Shown here: in pieces, positions 16,018 through 25,873 of the stretch
Layout: every line of letters begins with the position of its first letter
Position numbering within the stretch: the stretch's first letter is position 1
Assembly: GCF_014204515.1 (NCBI RefSeq)
Contig: NZ_JACHLI010000016.1
Coordinates: 1-64,000, forward strand
DNA: 64,000 nucleotides
Direction: 5' to 3'
Source: Pseudomonas nitroreducens
Lineage (GTDB): Bacteria; Pseudomonadota; Gammaproteobacteria; Pseudomonadales; Pseudomonadaceae
Program-made: the position numbers and the translations under genes
The notes under the pieces: generated by a model
Told to the model about the DNA's origin: nothing
The model's input: only the letters and a program-made list of their open reading frames with translations
Database searches by the model: none

Positions 16018-18042
16018 TTACAGCCGCGCCGCGAGTTCCGCCCCCTCGCGGATCGCCCGCTTGGCATCCAGCTCCCGCGCCACGCTGGCGCCGCCGATGA
16101 CGTGGTAGCGCAGGTTCTCGGAGGCCAGGGTCGGCTGCAGCTCCAGCAGCGGCTCCTGGCCGGCGCAGATCACCACGTTGTCCACCGCCAGGCATTGCTC
16201 CTGACCGTCGATGCGCACGTGCAGTCCTGCGTCATCGATACGCAGGTACTCCACGCCGCCCAGCATCCGCACGCCTTGATGCTTGAGGTGCGCGCGGTGT
16301 ACCCATCCGCTGGTCTTGCCCAGGCCGGCGCCGGGTTGGCCGGCCTTGCGCTGCAGCAGCCAGAGCTGCCGATGAGGTTTTGCCGCGACCGGCGCGATCA
16401 GCCCGCCTGCGGTGGCGTTATCCAGGTCGATGCCCCACTGGCCGAGCCATTCGCCCAGAGGTTGTGGTCCGTCGCGCTCGATCAGCAGGAAGCTGGCGAC
16501 GTCGAAGCCGATACCGCCGGCGCCGATCAGTGCGACTTTCTCGCCCACCTCCGCACCGCGCAACACGTCGAGGTAGCTGAGCACCTTGGTGTGGCCGATG
16601 CCCGGAATCGACGGCGTACGCGGCTGGATGCCGGTGGCGACTATCACCTCGTCGTACTCGCCGCTCAGTTCGCCGCGCTGGATGCGTCGGCCCAATTGCA
16701 GCTCCACGCCCAGTTCATTCAGGCGCACAGCGAAGTAACGCAGGGTTTCGTGGAATTCCTCCTTGCCCGGCACGCGCTTGGCCAGATTGAATTGTCCGCC
16801 GATTTCAGCCGCGGCTTCGAACAGCGTCACCCGATGGCCGCGCTCGGCGGCGACGCAGGCGGCGGACAGCCCGGCCGGGCCAGCGCCGATCACGGCGATG
16901 CGCTTGTGCACCCGTGCCTTGCGGTAGCGCAATTCGGTCTCGAACGCCGCGCGCGGGTTGACCAGGCAACTGGCGCGGCGGTTGGCGAACGCGTGGTCCA
17001 GGCAAGCCTGGTTACAGGCGATGCAGGTGTTGATCGACTCGGCGCGGTTGGCGGCGGCTTTCTCGACGAATTGCGGGTCGGCCAGCAGTGGTCGCGCCAT
17101 GGAAACCAGGTCGGCGTGGCCTTCGACGAGCAGCTGCTCGGCGACTTCCGGCGTGTTGATGCGGTTGCTGGCGATCACCGGCACGCGCAGCTCGCGGCGC
17201 AGGCGCGCGGTGACCTCGGCGAAGGCGGCGCGCGGCACTGAGGTGACGATGGTCGGCACCCGCGATTCGTGCCAGCCGACGCCGGTGTTGAGCAGGTCGA
17301 TGCCGGCCCCTTCCAGGGCTCGTGCCACGGTGCGTACTTCGTCCCAGCTGTTGCCGCCTTCCACCAGGTCGAGCAGCGACAGGCGGTAGCTGATGACGAA
17401 GCGCTCGCCCAGCGCGCGGCGGGTACGGCGGACGATCTCCAGTGGCAGGCGCATGCGATTGCCCAAGTCGCCGCCCCAGCGGTCTTCGCGCTGGTTGGTG
17501 CGCGGGCAGAGGAACTGGTTCAGCAGGTAGCCTTCGCTGCCCATGATCTCCACGCCGTCGTAGCCGGCGGCGTGGGCCAGCTTCGCGCAGCGCACGAAGG
17601 CCGCGATGGTGCGCAGGATGCCGCGCTCGGACAGCTCGCGCGGGGCGAACCAGCTGATCGGCGACTTCACCGGCGAGGCCGAGACCACCAGCGGGTGGTA
17701 GCCGTAGCGTCCGGCGTGGAGGATCTGCAGCAGGATGCGCCCGCCCTCGCGGTGCACCGCCTGGGTCAGGCGCCGGTGCGCCGGCACCTGCAGGCCGCTG
17801 GTCAGGCTGCTGCCCAGCGGCAGCAGCCAGCCTTCGCGATTGGGCGCAAAGCCGCCGGTGATGATCAGCCCGACCCCGCCGCGCGCCCGCTCGCGGTAAT
17901 AGGCGGCGAGCTTGCCGAAGTCCCAAAGGCGGTCTTCCAGCCCGGTGTGCATCGAGCCCATCACCACGCGGTTGCGCAGCTGGATGGCGCCCAGGTCGAG
18001 CGGGGCGAGCAGGTGAGGGTAGGGCGAGGCGGCGGACGACAT
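16018..18042 (-). CDS. fadH: NADPH-dependent 2,4-dienoyl-CoA reductase-like flavoprotein
   Basis: The 674-residue protein matches E. coli FadH in length and order: an Old-Yellow-Enzyme-type FMN barrel (1-330), a 4Fe-4S segment CIACNQACLDHAF...CLVNP (about 335-360), then a FAD/NAD(P)-binding part with AVIGAGPAGLSAACVAAERG and ALIGAGGIGFDVA. The reaction would be reduction of 2,4-dienoyl-CoA in unsaturated fatty acid beta-oxidation. The open frame extends to a TTG at 18060, but the ATG at 18042 is the better start. Other members of this family act on different substrates, so the exact activity is inferred. Confidence 0.85.
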   Translation of the reverse strand: MSSAASPYPHLLAPLDLGAIQLRNRVVMGSMHTGLEDRLWDFGKLAAYYRERARGGVGLIITGGFAPNREGWLLPLGSSLTSGLQVPAHRRLTQAVHREGGRILLQILHAGRYGYHPLVVSASPVKSPISWFAPRELSERGILRTIAAFVRCAKLAHAAGYDGVEIMGSEGYLLNQFLCPRTNQREDRWGGDLGNRMRLPLEIVRRTRRALGERFVISYRLSLLDLVEGGNSWDEVRTVARALEGAGIDLLNTGVGWHESRVPTIVTSVPRAAFAEVTARLRRELRVPVIASNRINTPEVAEQLLVEGHADLVSMARPLLADPQFVEKAAANRAESINTCIACNQACLDHAFANRRASCLVNPRAAFETELRYRKARVHKRIAVIGAGPAGLSAACVAAERGHRVTLFEAAAEIGGQFNLAKRVPGKEEFHETLRYFAVRLNELGVELQLGRRIQRGELSGEYDEVIVATGIQPRTPSIPGIGHTKVLSYLDVLRGAEVGEKVALIGAGGIGFDVASFLLIERDGPQPLGEWLGQWGIDLDNATAGGLIAPVAAKPHRQLWLLQRKAGQPGAGLGKTSGWVHRAHLKHQGVRMLGGVEYLRIDDAGLHVRIDGQEQCLAVDNVVICAGQEPLLELQPTLASENLRYHVIGGASVARELDAKRAIREGAELAARL

Positions 18043-18233
18043 GGAAGTGCTCTTGGGCAATCAGGTCCCGCCACCCTACTGGGCGCGACGCGCGTCGGTT
18101 AACGGCCCGGCTGCCGTGCCGTTCGGTCATTTCGGTCAAGCGCATCGGTTGACAGGCTGGCCACAGGTTCCAGACTGAAACCCATGGCGGGGCTGCAAGG
18201 CCCTGATCGCCGGCTGAAGTGACGGAGGTCGTC

Positions 18234-18422
18234 ATGAAAGCGATAAGAACAAGACACGCGCGCCATTACCTGCTCGCTGCCTTCATCGGCGTGGCCCTGT
18301 TCGGGCTGCACGAAACCCTCCAGCCGGACCGTGCGCAGTCCGCCTGTCGTCCGGATGGCGCGAGTATCTCCTGCGCCTACCCGCCGGTTGCCCATTTGGG
18401 GGTACTCGGCAGTCTCTTCTGA
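18234..18422 (+). CDS. Small hypothetical protein with one hydrophobic segment
   Basis: A 62-residue frame begins MKAIRTRHARHYLLAAF with ACGGAGGTC at good spacing before the ATG. It has a basic N-terminus, one hydrophobic segment (about 11-22) and two cysteines (SACRPDGASISCAYPP) that could form a disulfide after export. It lies between fadH (divergent) and fdnG (same strand, 151 bases downstream). I do not recognise it. Confidence 0.6.
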   Translation: MKAIRTRHARHYLLAAFIGVALFGLHETLQPDRAQSACRPDGASISCAYPPVAHLGVLGSLF

Positions 18423-18430
18423 GCGACTTA

Positions 18431-18444
18431 CTGACGCGCGTCAA
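18431..18444 (+). promoter_or_regulatory. Possible Anr/FNR-type box upstream of fdnG
   Basis: CTGACGCGCGTCAA matches TTGAC-N4-GTCAA with one mismatch and lies 130 bases before the fdnG start, where an anaerobically expressed formate dehydrogenase would need it. No matching -10 was assigned, so the call is tentative. Confidence 0.4.
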
Positions 18445-18573
18445 TGCGCCGCAAAGTCCATACGTGCATGGTCTGCCCCGCTCAAAGCTGGCGCATTGCG
18501 CCCGCTTGGCTATCTTTTAAGCAGCGGGTGCGGCTATGTACCGGACCCATGCTGCCTGATCAGGAGACGCACG

Positions 18574-21500
18574 ATGGATATGAACCGTCGGCAATTTTTC
18601 AAGGTCTGCGCTGTAGGCCTTGGAGGATCGAGCCTGGCGGCACTCGGGATGTCACCCCCGGATGCATTCGCCGACCAGGTCCGCCACTTTAAGCTTGCGC
18701 GCACCGTCGAGACCCGTAACACCTGCCCGTACTGCTCGGTAGGTTGCGGCATTCTCATGTACAGCCAGGGTGATGCGGCGAAGAACGTTTCGCAGAACAT
18801 CATCCACATCGAGGGTGATTCCGATCACCCGGTCAACCGCGGCACCCTCTGCCCCAAAGGCGCGGGCCTGCTCGACTTCGTCCACAGCCCCAACCGCCTG
18901 AAGTACCCGCAGATCCGCGAAGCCGGTTCCAGCGAGTGGAAGCGCATCGGCTGGGACGAGGCGCTGGACCGCATCGCCAAGCTGGTGAAGGAAGACCGCG
19001 ACGCCAACTTCATCGAGAAGAACGCCCAGGGCCAGACGGTGAACCGTTGGCTCACCACCGGCTTCCTGGCCGCATCGGCGTCTTCCAACGAAGCCGGCTA
19101 CATCACCCACAAGGTGATGCGTTCCCTGGGACTGCTGGCGTTCGATAACCAAGCGCGTGTCTGACACGGCCCGACGGTGGCAAGTCTTGCCCCGACGTTT
19201 GGCCGTGGAGCCATGACCAACCATTGGACCGACATCAAGAATGCCGATCTGATTCTGATCATGGGCGGAAACGCCGCTGAAGCGCACCCGTGCGGCTTCA
19301 AATGGGTGACCGAAGCAAAAGCGCACAACAAGGCGCGCCTGCTGGTGGTCGACCCGCGATTCACCCGTTCCGCCTCGGTGGCCGACTATTACGCGCCCAT
19401 CCGCACCGGAACCGACATCGCCTTCCTCGGTGGCCTGATCAATTTCCTCCTGGAAAACGACCGCTACCAGAAGGAATACGTGCACAACTACACCGATGTC
19501 TCGTTCATCGTGAAGGAAGGCTTCAGCTTCGACGATGGCCTGTTCAACGGGTATGACGCCGAGAAACGCACCTATCCGGACAAATCCTCCTGGCAATACG
19601 AGCTGGGCGAGGACGGCTTCGCCAAGGTCGACCCGACCCTGACGCACCCGCGTTGCGTGTTCAACCTGATGAAGCAGCACTACAGCCGCTATACGCCGGA
19701 CGTGGTGAGCAACATCTGCGGCACGCCCAAGGACATGATGCTCAAGGTGTGGGAAGAGATTTCCACCACCGCCGCCACCGACAAGGTGATGACCATCATG
19801 TACGCCCTGGGCTGGACCCAGCACTCGGTGGGCGCGCAGATGATCCGCACCGGCGCGATGGTGCAGCTGCTGCTGGGCAACATCGGCCAGCCGGGCGGCG
19901 GGATGAACGCCCTGCGCGGTCACTCCAACATCCAGGGTTTGACCGACCTGGGGCTGCTGTCGAACTCGCTGCCGGGCTACCTCACCCTGGCCGGCGATGC
20001 CGAGCAGGATTACGCCGCCTATATCACCAAGCGCACGGCCAAGCCGCTGCGCCCGGGGCAGCTGTCCTACTGGCAGAACTACAGCAAGTTCCACGTCAGC
20101 CTGATGAAGTCCTGGTTCGGCAAGGCCGCCACCGCCGAAAACAACTGGTGCTACGACTGGTTGCCCAAGCTGGACATGCCCGGCGCCGGCTACGACGTGC
20201 TGCGCTACTTCGACATGATGTACCAGGGCAAGGTCAACGGTTACTTCTGCCAGGGCTTCAACCCCATCGCCTCCTTCCCCAACAAGGCCAAGGTCAGCGC
20301 TGCGCTGGCCAAGCTGAAGTGGATGGTGGTGATGGACCCGCTGGCCACCGAAACCTCCGAGTTCTGGCGCAATGCCGGCGAGCACAACGACGTCGACACC
20401 CAGGCGATCCAGACCACGGTGTTCCGCCTGCCCACCAGCTGCTTCGCCGAGGAAGACGGCTCCATCGTCAACTCCGGGCGCTGGCTGCAATGGCACTGGA
20501 AGGGCGCCGAGCCGCCGGGCGAGGCGCGCACCGACATCGCCATCATGAGCGGCCTGTTGCACCGTCTCCGCACGGCCTATGGCAAGGAAGGCGGCAAATT
20601 CCCCGATCCGATCCTCGGGCTCGACTGGCCGTACCTGACGCCGGACGAACCGACTCCTGAGGAGATCGCCAAGGAGTACAACGGCAAGGCCCTGGCCGAC
20701 CTGGTCGATCCGAACAACGGCATGGTCCTGGCGAAAGCCGGCGAGCAGCTCCCGGCCTTCGCGCTGCTGCGCGACGACGGCAGCACCGCCAGCGGTTGCT
20801 GGATCTTCGCTGGCTGCTGGACGCAGCAGGGCAACCAGATGGGCCGCCGCGACAACAGTGACCCGTACGCCATGGGCCAGACCCTCGGCTGGGCCTGGGC
20901 CTGGCCGGCCAACCGGCGCATCCTCTACAACCGCGCCTCGGCGGACGTCAGCGGCAAGCCGTGGGACCCGGTGAAGAAACGCCTGGTGTGGTGGAACGGC
21001 AAGGTCTGGGGTGGCACCGACATCCCGGACTTCAAGGCCGATTCGCCGCCGGAAGCGGGGATGAACCCGTTCATCATGAACCCCGAAGGCGTGGCGCGGT
21101 TCTTCGCCGTCGACAAGATGGCCGAGGGCCCGTTCCCCGAGCACTACGAGCCGTTCGAGACGCCGATCGGCGTCAACCCGCTGCACAAGAACCCGCAGGC
21201 GATCAGCAGTCCGGCGGCGCGGGTGTTCAAGAACGACATGGAGCTGTTCGGCACGGCGAAGGAGTTCCCGTACGCCGCGACCACCTACCGCCTGACCGAG
21301 CACTTCCACTTCTGGACCAAGCATTGCCGTCTGAATGCCATCGTCCAGCCGGAACAGTTCGTCGAGATCGGCGAGGCGCTGGCCAAGGAAATCGGCATCA
21401 AGGCCGGCGACCGCGTGAAGGTCTCCTCCAACCGCGGCTTCATCAAGGCGGTGGCGGTGGTGACCAAGCGCATCCGGCCGCTGCAGGTCAACGGCCAGAC

Positions 21501-21651
21501 CGTGCACCACGTGGGCATCCCCTTGCACTGGGGCTTCTCCGGGGTCGCGCGCAATGGCTACCTGACCAACACCCTGACCCCCTTCGTGGGCGACGGGAAT
21601 ACGCAGACGCCGGAGTTCAAGTCCTTCCTCGTCAACGTGGAAAAGGCGTGA
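18574..21651 (+). CDS. fdnG: Formate dehydrogenase-N alpha subunit, selenoprotein (Sec at TGA 19162-19164)
   Basis: The 1025-residue periplasmic molybdopterin enzyme oxidises formate to CO2 and passes electrons to FdnH. It starts with a twin-arginine signal (NRRQFFKVCAVG), then a 4Fe-4S site at Cys51, Cys54, Cys58 and Cys93. The in-frame TGA at codon 197 lies in the context NQARV-U-HGPTVA, the known selenocysteine position of FdnG (Sec196 in E. coli). Reading continues without another stop to 21651, and a SECIS-like hairpin follows the TGA. CAGGAG precedes the ATG at 18574. Gene finders that treat TGA as stop will split it into two pieces, 18574-19164 and from about 19177. It is first in the fdnGHI-fdhE-selAB cluster. 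Confidence 0.96.
19162..19202 (+). promoter_or_regulatory. Selenocysteine codon and SECIS element of fdnG
   Basis: The TGA is followed by CACGGCCCGACGGTGGCAAG, then TCTTGCCCCGACGTTTGG. The segment GGCAAGTCTTGCC forms a short apical stem with the loop placed as in E. coli fdnG and fdhF SECIS elements, which bind SelB. The sequence is close to the E. coli fdnG version as I recall it. Confidence 0.9.
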
Positions 21652-21659
21652 GGTGACCC

Positions 21660-22592
21660 ATGAGTAGTCAAGACATCTACGCCCGCTCCGCCACGACCCT
21701 GCCGTCACCCTCGGTGCGGCACGAGCAGGAAGTGGCCAAGCTGATCGACGTGTCCAAGTGCATCGGCTGCAAGGCCTGCCAGGTCGCCTGCTCGGAATGG
21801 AACGAGCTGCGCGACGAGGTGGGCCACAACCACGGCACCTACGACAACCCGATCGACCTCACGGACCAGTCCTGGACGGTCATGCGCTTCACCGAGCATG
21901 AGACCCCGGCCGGCAACCTGGAGTGGCTGATCCGCAAGGACGGCTGCATGCACTGCGAGGAACCGGGCTGTCTTAAGGCCTGCCCGAGCCCCGGCGCGAT
22001 CGTGAAGTACGCCAACGGCATCGTCGACTTCAACCAGGACCACTGCATCGGCTGCGGCTACTGCATCACCGGCTGCCCGTTCAACATCCCGCGCATCTCG
22101 CAGAAGGACCACAAGGCGTACAAGTGCACCCTGTGTTCCGACCGCGTGGCGGTGGGCATGGAGCCGGCCTGCGTGAAGACCTGCCCGACCGGCGCCATCG
22201 TCTTCGGCACCAAGGAGGACATGAAGGAGCATGCCGCCGAGCGCATCGTCGACCTGAAGTCCCGTGGCTTCGAGAATGCCGGCCTGTACAACCCCGAAGG
22301 CGTGGGCGGCACGCACGTCATGTACGTGCTGCACCACAACGACCAGCCCTCGCTGTACGCCGGACTGCCCGACAAGCCGGCCATCAGCCCGATGGTCAGT
22401 CTGTGGAAAGGTCTCACCAAACCGCTGGGCCTGCTGGCCATGGCCGGTGTGGTGCTGGCCGGGTTCTTCCACTACACCCGCATCGGCCCCAACCGGGTCG
22501 AAGAGGATGAAGAGGACGGTCCCGACCCGCAGGCGCCGGTGCACAAGGTCGATCCTTCGGTGCATGGCTACGATCCGCGTGATCCCCGCTGA
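21660..22592 (+). CDS. fdnH: Formate dehydrogenase-N beta subunit (iron-sulfur)
   Basis: The 310-residue subunit carries four 4Fe-4S clusters that pass electrons from FdnG to FdnI: CIGCKACQVAC near residue 34, CMHCEEPGCLKACP, CIGCGYCITGCP and CTLCSDRV...CVKTCPTGAI. A single membrane anchor (GLLAMAGVVLAGFFHYTRIG, about 257-276) lies near the C-terminus and leaves the clusters in the periplasm with FdnG. AGGTG precedes the ATG, 8 bases after the fdnG stop. Confidence 0.95.
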   Translation: MSSQDIYARSATTLPSPSVRHEQEVAKLIDVSKCIGCKACQVACSEWNELRDEVGHNHGTYDNPIDLTDQSWTVMRFTEHETPAGNLEWLIRKDGCMHCEEPGCLKACPSPGAIVKYANGIVDFNQDHCIGCGYCITGCPFNIPRISQKDHKAYKCTLCSDRVAVGMEPACVKTCPTGAIVFGTKEDMKEHAAERIVDLKSRGFENAGLYNPEGVGGTHVMYVLHHNDQPSLYAGLPDKPAISPMVSLWKGLTKPLGLLAMAGVVLAGFFHYTRIGPNRVEEDEEDGPDPQAPVHKVDPSVHGYDPRDPR

Positions 22593-22597
22593 CTGAC

Positions 22598-22621
22598 TTC
22601 CGCCCCCTTCGGGGGGCGGAA
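22598..22621 (+). other. Strong hairpin between fdnH and fdnI
   Basis: Ten-base arms ttccgccccc and gggggcggaa form a perfect stem just after the fdnH stop. It is followed by AAAGGGC rather than a T-run, so it is more likely a processing or stability element setting subunit ratios than a terminator. Confidence 0.5.
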
Positions 22622-22645
22622 AAGGGCAGCAAGGAGCCCGACGAC

Positions 22646-23272
22646 ATGAAAAAAGATATCCAGCGCTACAACTCCAACGAACGGAGCAACCACTGGATGG
22701 TGGCCATTCTGTTCTTCCTCGCCGGCCTCTCGGGGCTGGCGCTGTTCCACCCGGCCATGTTCTGGCTGACCAACCTGTTCGGCGGCGGCCCGTGGACGCG
22801 CATCCTCCACCCCTTCCTCGGGGTGGCGATGTTCCTGTTCTTCATGGGCCTGGTAATCCGTTTCGCCCACCACAACCTGGTGGAGAAGCGCGACGTGCAG
22901 TGGCTCAAGCAATGGCGCGACGTGGTGACCAACCGCGAGGAAAACCTCCCCGAAGTCGGTCGCTACAACGCCGGGCAGAAGCTGCTGTTCTGGACCCTGC
23001 TGCTGTGCATGCTGGTGCTGCTGGTGACCGGCTTCGTGATGTGGCGCGCGTACTTCAGCCACTTCTTCGGCATCGACCTCATCCGCATCGCCTCGCTGCT
23101 GCATGCCTTCGCCGCCTTCGTGCTCATCTGCAGCATCCTGGTGCACATCTACGCCGGTATCTGGGTGAAGGGCTCGATGGGCGCCATGCTCTACGGCTGG
23201 GTCAGCCGCGGCTGGGCGCGCAAGCACCACGCGGCGTGGCTGAAGGACGTGGACAAGGGCAAGGGCCACTGA
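22646..23272 (+). CDS. fdnI: Formate dehydrogenase-N gamma subunit (cytochrome b556)
   Basis: The 208-residue integral membrane cytochrome b has four hydrophobic segments (about 18-38, 50-70, 110-132, 148-170). Candidate haem-ligand histidines are in SNHWMVAIL, FAHHNLVEK and ILVHIYAGIW. It takes electrons from FdnH to quinone. AGCAAGGAG lies upstream of the ATG. It completes the FdnGHI respiratory complex. Confidence 0.94.
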   Translation: MKKDIQRYNSNERSNHWMVAILFFLAGLSGLALFHPAMFWLTNLFGGGPWTRILHPFLGVAMFLFFMGLVIRFAHHNLVEKRDVQWLKQWRDVVTNREENLPEVGRYNAGQKLLFWTLLLCMLVLLVTGFVMWRAYFSHFFGIDLIRIASLLHAFAAFVLICSILVHIYAGIWVKGSMGAMLYGWVSRGWARKHHAAWLKDVDKGKGH

Positions 23273-23289
23273 CGCTCGACGTAATCGCC

Positions 23290-23362
23290 GGCTGACACCA
23301 ACCTGCCAGCCGGCACGGACAGTTCCCTCTCCCTCCGGGAGAGGGCTAGGGTGAGGGGCTCT
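23290..23362. repeat. CCCTCTCCC-type intergenic repeat
   Basis: Contains gccggctgacaccaacctgc, an inverted gccggcacgg, and the palindrome ccctctccctccgggagaggg, then tagggtgagggg. It shares GTGCCGGCTGAC and the CCCTCTCCC palindrome with copies at 41046 and 48255. It lies between fdnI and fdhE. Confidence 0.7.
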
Positions 23363-23396
23363 ACCGCCCCAAGCTCCCATGAACAAGGAGTCCTGC

Positions 23397-24329
23397 GTGT
23401 CAGGCCGAATTCTCGAACCCGGGCAGATCGAAGCTGCCGCCAATATCCCCCCGCTCTTCAACCTGCCGTCTCCCGACCTGTTCTCCCGCCGCGCCGCGCG
23501 TCTGCGTGAACTGGCGCCGGGCAACCCGCTGCAGGGCTACCTCGAACTGATCGCCGGCCTCTGCGATACCCAGCAGACGCTGCTGCAGCGCAAGCTGTTC
23601 CTGCCTTCACCGGACGCCGCCGCCTTGGCTCGCAGCAGCGAGCACCGCATGCCGCCGCTGGCCTATGAAGTGCTGGTGCGCGAAGGCGCCTGGCTGCCTT
23701 TCCTGGATGCCTTCCTCGACGCCTACGAACTGACCGCCAACCCGGCCGTGGTCGAAGCGCTCAAGGCCCTGCGCAACGCCGACTCCGGCCAGCGCAAGGC
23801 TTGGGCCCTGGGCCTGCTCAACGGTCAGTTCGACCTGCTGCCGCCAGCGCTGGTGCCGTTCCTCGGCGCTGTGCTGCAGGTCGCCTTCAGCCAGTGGCTG
23901 CTGCAACTGCCCGACGACACCCTGGTCGAGACCGACAGCCAGACCCTCTGCCCGGCCTGCGGCGCGCCACCGGTGGCCGGGGTGATCCGCAGCCAGGGCA
24001 AGCACGCCGGGCTGCGCTACCTGTCCTGCTCGCTGTGCTCCTGCGAGTGGCACTACGTACGGGTCAAGTGCAGCCACTGCGCCGAGAGCAAGGGCCTGGC
24101 CTATTACTCGCTGCAGCGCGAAGGCGTGGCCAGCGACAAGGCCCCGCTCAAGGCCGAGACCTGCCCCGGCTGCCAGTCCTACCTCAAGCAGTTCTACCTG
24201 GAGCACGACAAGCACGCCGAGGCCCAGGCGGACGACCTGGCCAGCCTCGCACTGGATATCCGCCTCGCCGAGGACGGCTACCTGCGTACCGCGCCGAACC
24301 TGCTGCTGGCACCGGGAGGGGGCGGTTAA
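23397..24329 (+). CDS. fdhE: Formate dehydrogenase accessory protein FdhE
   Basis: The 310-residue cytoplasmic protein is needed for maturation of Tat-exported formate dehydrogenases. It has the four rubredoxin-like CxxC pairs of FdhE: CPACGAPP, CSLCSCEWHYVRVKC, CSHCAESKG and CPGCQSYLKQFY, plus the C-terminal ADDLASLALDIRLAEDGY. I place the start at GTG 23397, because AAGGAG stands six bases before it and the length then equals that of E. coli FdhE (309). An ATG six codons upstream (23379) lacks a ribosome site. Confidence 0.93.
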   Translation: MSGRILEPGQIEAAANIPPLFNLPSPDLFSRRAARLRELAPGNPLQGYLELIAGLCDTQQTLLQRKLFLPSPDAAALARSSEHRMPPLAYEVLVREGAWLPFLDAFLDAYELTANPAVVEALKALRNADSGQRKAWALGLLNGQFDLLPPALVPFLGAVLQVAFSQWLLQLPDDTLVETDSQTLCPACGAPPVAGVIRSQGKHAGLRYLSCSLCSCEWHYVRVKCSHCAESKGLAYYSLQREGVASDKAPLKAETCPGCQSYLKQFYLEHDKHAEAQADDLASLALDIRLAEDGYLRTAPNLLLAPGGGG

Positions 24330-24341
24330 TCGACCTCCCCC

Positions 24342-24428
24342 GCAGGGCGGATAACGCGGAACGCGTTATCCGCCGTCGGCCTCACGCTGGGCAATCGGCG
24401 GATAACCGCCAGCGGTTATTCGCCCTAC
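24342..24428. repeat. GGCGGATAAC double-hairpin repeat, copy 1
   Basis: Two successive hairpins, ggataacgcggaacgcgttatcc and ggataaccgccagcggttattc, lie between conserved ends (gcagggcgg...cgccctac). Other copies are at 41169, 44292 and 50987. This one fills the gap between fdhE and selA. Confidence 0.85.
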
Positions 24429-24466
24429 ACTGACCCCAGCCACCGTCCCCCGCACAAGGTTCGTCC

Positions 24467-25873
24467 ATGACCTCGGTACGTCTGCCCTCCATCGACCGTC
24501 TGCTGCGCAGCCCGGCCTGCCAGCCGCTGCAGCAACGCTACGGCCGCGAGGCCCTGCTCAAGACCCTGCGCGACCTGCTCGACGAGCTGCGCGAACCCGC
24601 GCGCCATGGCCAGCTGGCCGCCGTCGAGCTGGAAGAGTCCGTGCTCGCCGGCCGCGCCGGTGAGCGCCTCGCCGCGCACCACGCCAGCCGCGTACGCCGC
24701 GTGTTCAACCTCACCGGCACCGTGCTGCACACCAACCTCGGCCGCGCTCTGCTGCCGGAGGAAGCCATCGAGGCGATCACGCTGGCCGCGCGTTACCCGC
24801 TCAACCTCGAATTCGACCTCGCCACCGGCAAGCGTGGTGACCGCGACGACCTCATCACCGGGCTGATCCGCGAGCTCACCGGCGCCGAAGCCGTCACCGT
24901 GGTCAACAACAACGCCGCCGCCGTGCTGCTGGCGCTCAACAGCCTGGGCGCGCGCAAGGAGGGCATCATCTCCCGCGGCGAGCTGATCGAGATCGGCGGC
25001 GCCTTCCGCATCCCCGACATCATGTCCCGCGCCGGCGTGAAGCTGGTCGAGGTCGGCACGACCAACCGCACCCACGCCAAGGACTACGAAGCCGTGATCG
25101 GCCCGCGTTCCGGCCTGCTGATGCGCGTGCACACCAGCAACTACAGCGTGCAGGGCTTTACCGCCAGCGTCGCCACCCCGCAGTTGGCGCAGATCGCCCA
25201 CGCCCATGGCCTGCCTCTGCTGGAAGACCTGGGCAGCGGTACCCTGGTGGACCTCACCCGCTGGGGCCTGCCCAAGGAACCCACCGTGCAGGAAGCCCTG
25301 CGCGACGGCGCCGACATCGTCACCTTCAGCGGCGACAAGCTGCTCGGCGGCCCGCAGGCCGGGTTGATCCTCGGCAGCAAGGAGCTGATCGGCAAGATCA
25401 AGAAGAATCCACTCAAGCGCGCCCTGCGCGTGGACAAGCTGACCCTCGCCGCGCTGGAGGCCGTCCTCAACCTCTACCGCGACCCGGACCGCCTCGCCGA
25501 ACGCCTCACCAGCCTGCGCCTGCTCAGCCGTGCGCAGGCCGACATCCGCGTTCAGGCGCAGCGCCTCGCACCGGCCTTGGCAACGCTGCTGGGCGAGGGC
25601 TGGAATGTCAGCGCCGTGGATGCCCTGGGCATGATCGGCAGCGGCGCCCAGCCGGTGGCGCGCCTGCCCAGCGCCGCATTGTGCCTGCGTCCGAATCAGC
25701 CCAAACGCCAGCGCGGCCGCGCGTTGCTGGACCTGGAAGAACGCCTGCGCTGCCTGCCGATCCCGGTGCTCGGCCGCATCGACGACGACGCGCTCTGGCT
25801 CGACCTGCGCCAGCTCGACGACGAGCCCGGCTTCGTCGCGCAGCTGCCGCTGCTGGCCGAGGGCGACGCGTGA
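24467..25873 (+). CDS. selA: L-seryl-tRNA(Sec) selenium transferase
   Basis: The 468-residue PLP enzyme converts seryl-tRNA(Sec) to selenocysteyl-tRNA(Sec) using selenophosphate. The PLP lysine is Lys291 in TFSGDKLLGGPQAG. The N-terminal segment LPSIDRLLRSPACQPL and the RRVFNLTGTVLHTNLGRALL motif are typical of bacterial SelA. The final TGA overlaps the GTG start of selB, so the two are coupled. It belongs with fdnG, whose TGA needs this pathway. Confidence 0.95.
   Translation: MTSVRLPSIDRLLRSPACQPLQQRYGREALLKTLRDLLDELREPARHGQLAAVELEESVLAGRAGERLAAHHASRVRRVFNLTGTVLHTNLGRALLPEEAIEAITLAARYPLNLEFDLATGKRGDRDDLITGLIRELTGAEAVTVVNNNAAAVLLALNSLGARKEGIISRGELIEIGGAFRIPDIMSRAGVKLVEVGTTNRTHAKDYEAVIGPRSGLLMRVHTSNYSVQGFTASVATPQLAQIAHAHGLPLLEDLGSGTLVDLTRWGLPKEPTVQEALRDGADIVTFSGDKLLGGPQAGLILGSKELIGKIKKNPLKRALRVDKLTLAALEAVLNLYRDPDRLAERLTSLRLLSRAQADIRVQAQRLAPALATLLGEGWNVSAVDALGMIGSGAQPVARLPSAALCLRPNQPKRQRGRALLDLEERLRCLPIPVLGRIDDDALWLDLRQLDDEPGFVAQLPLLAEGDA

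Noticed and set aside
19162..19164. TGA in fdnG as a pseudogene-causing stop
   Set aside because: Position, flanking residues, SECIS and the presence of selA, selB and selC all support selenocysteine.
18652..21708. 1018-codon frame on the minus strand opposite fdnG
   Set aside because: It has no domain and follows GC-rich third-position shadowing of the real selenoprotein gene.
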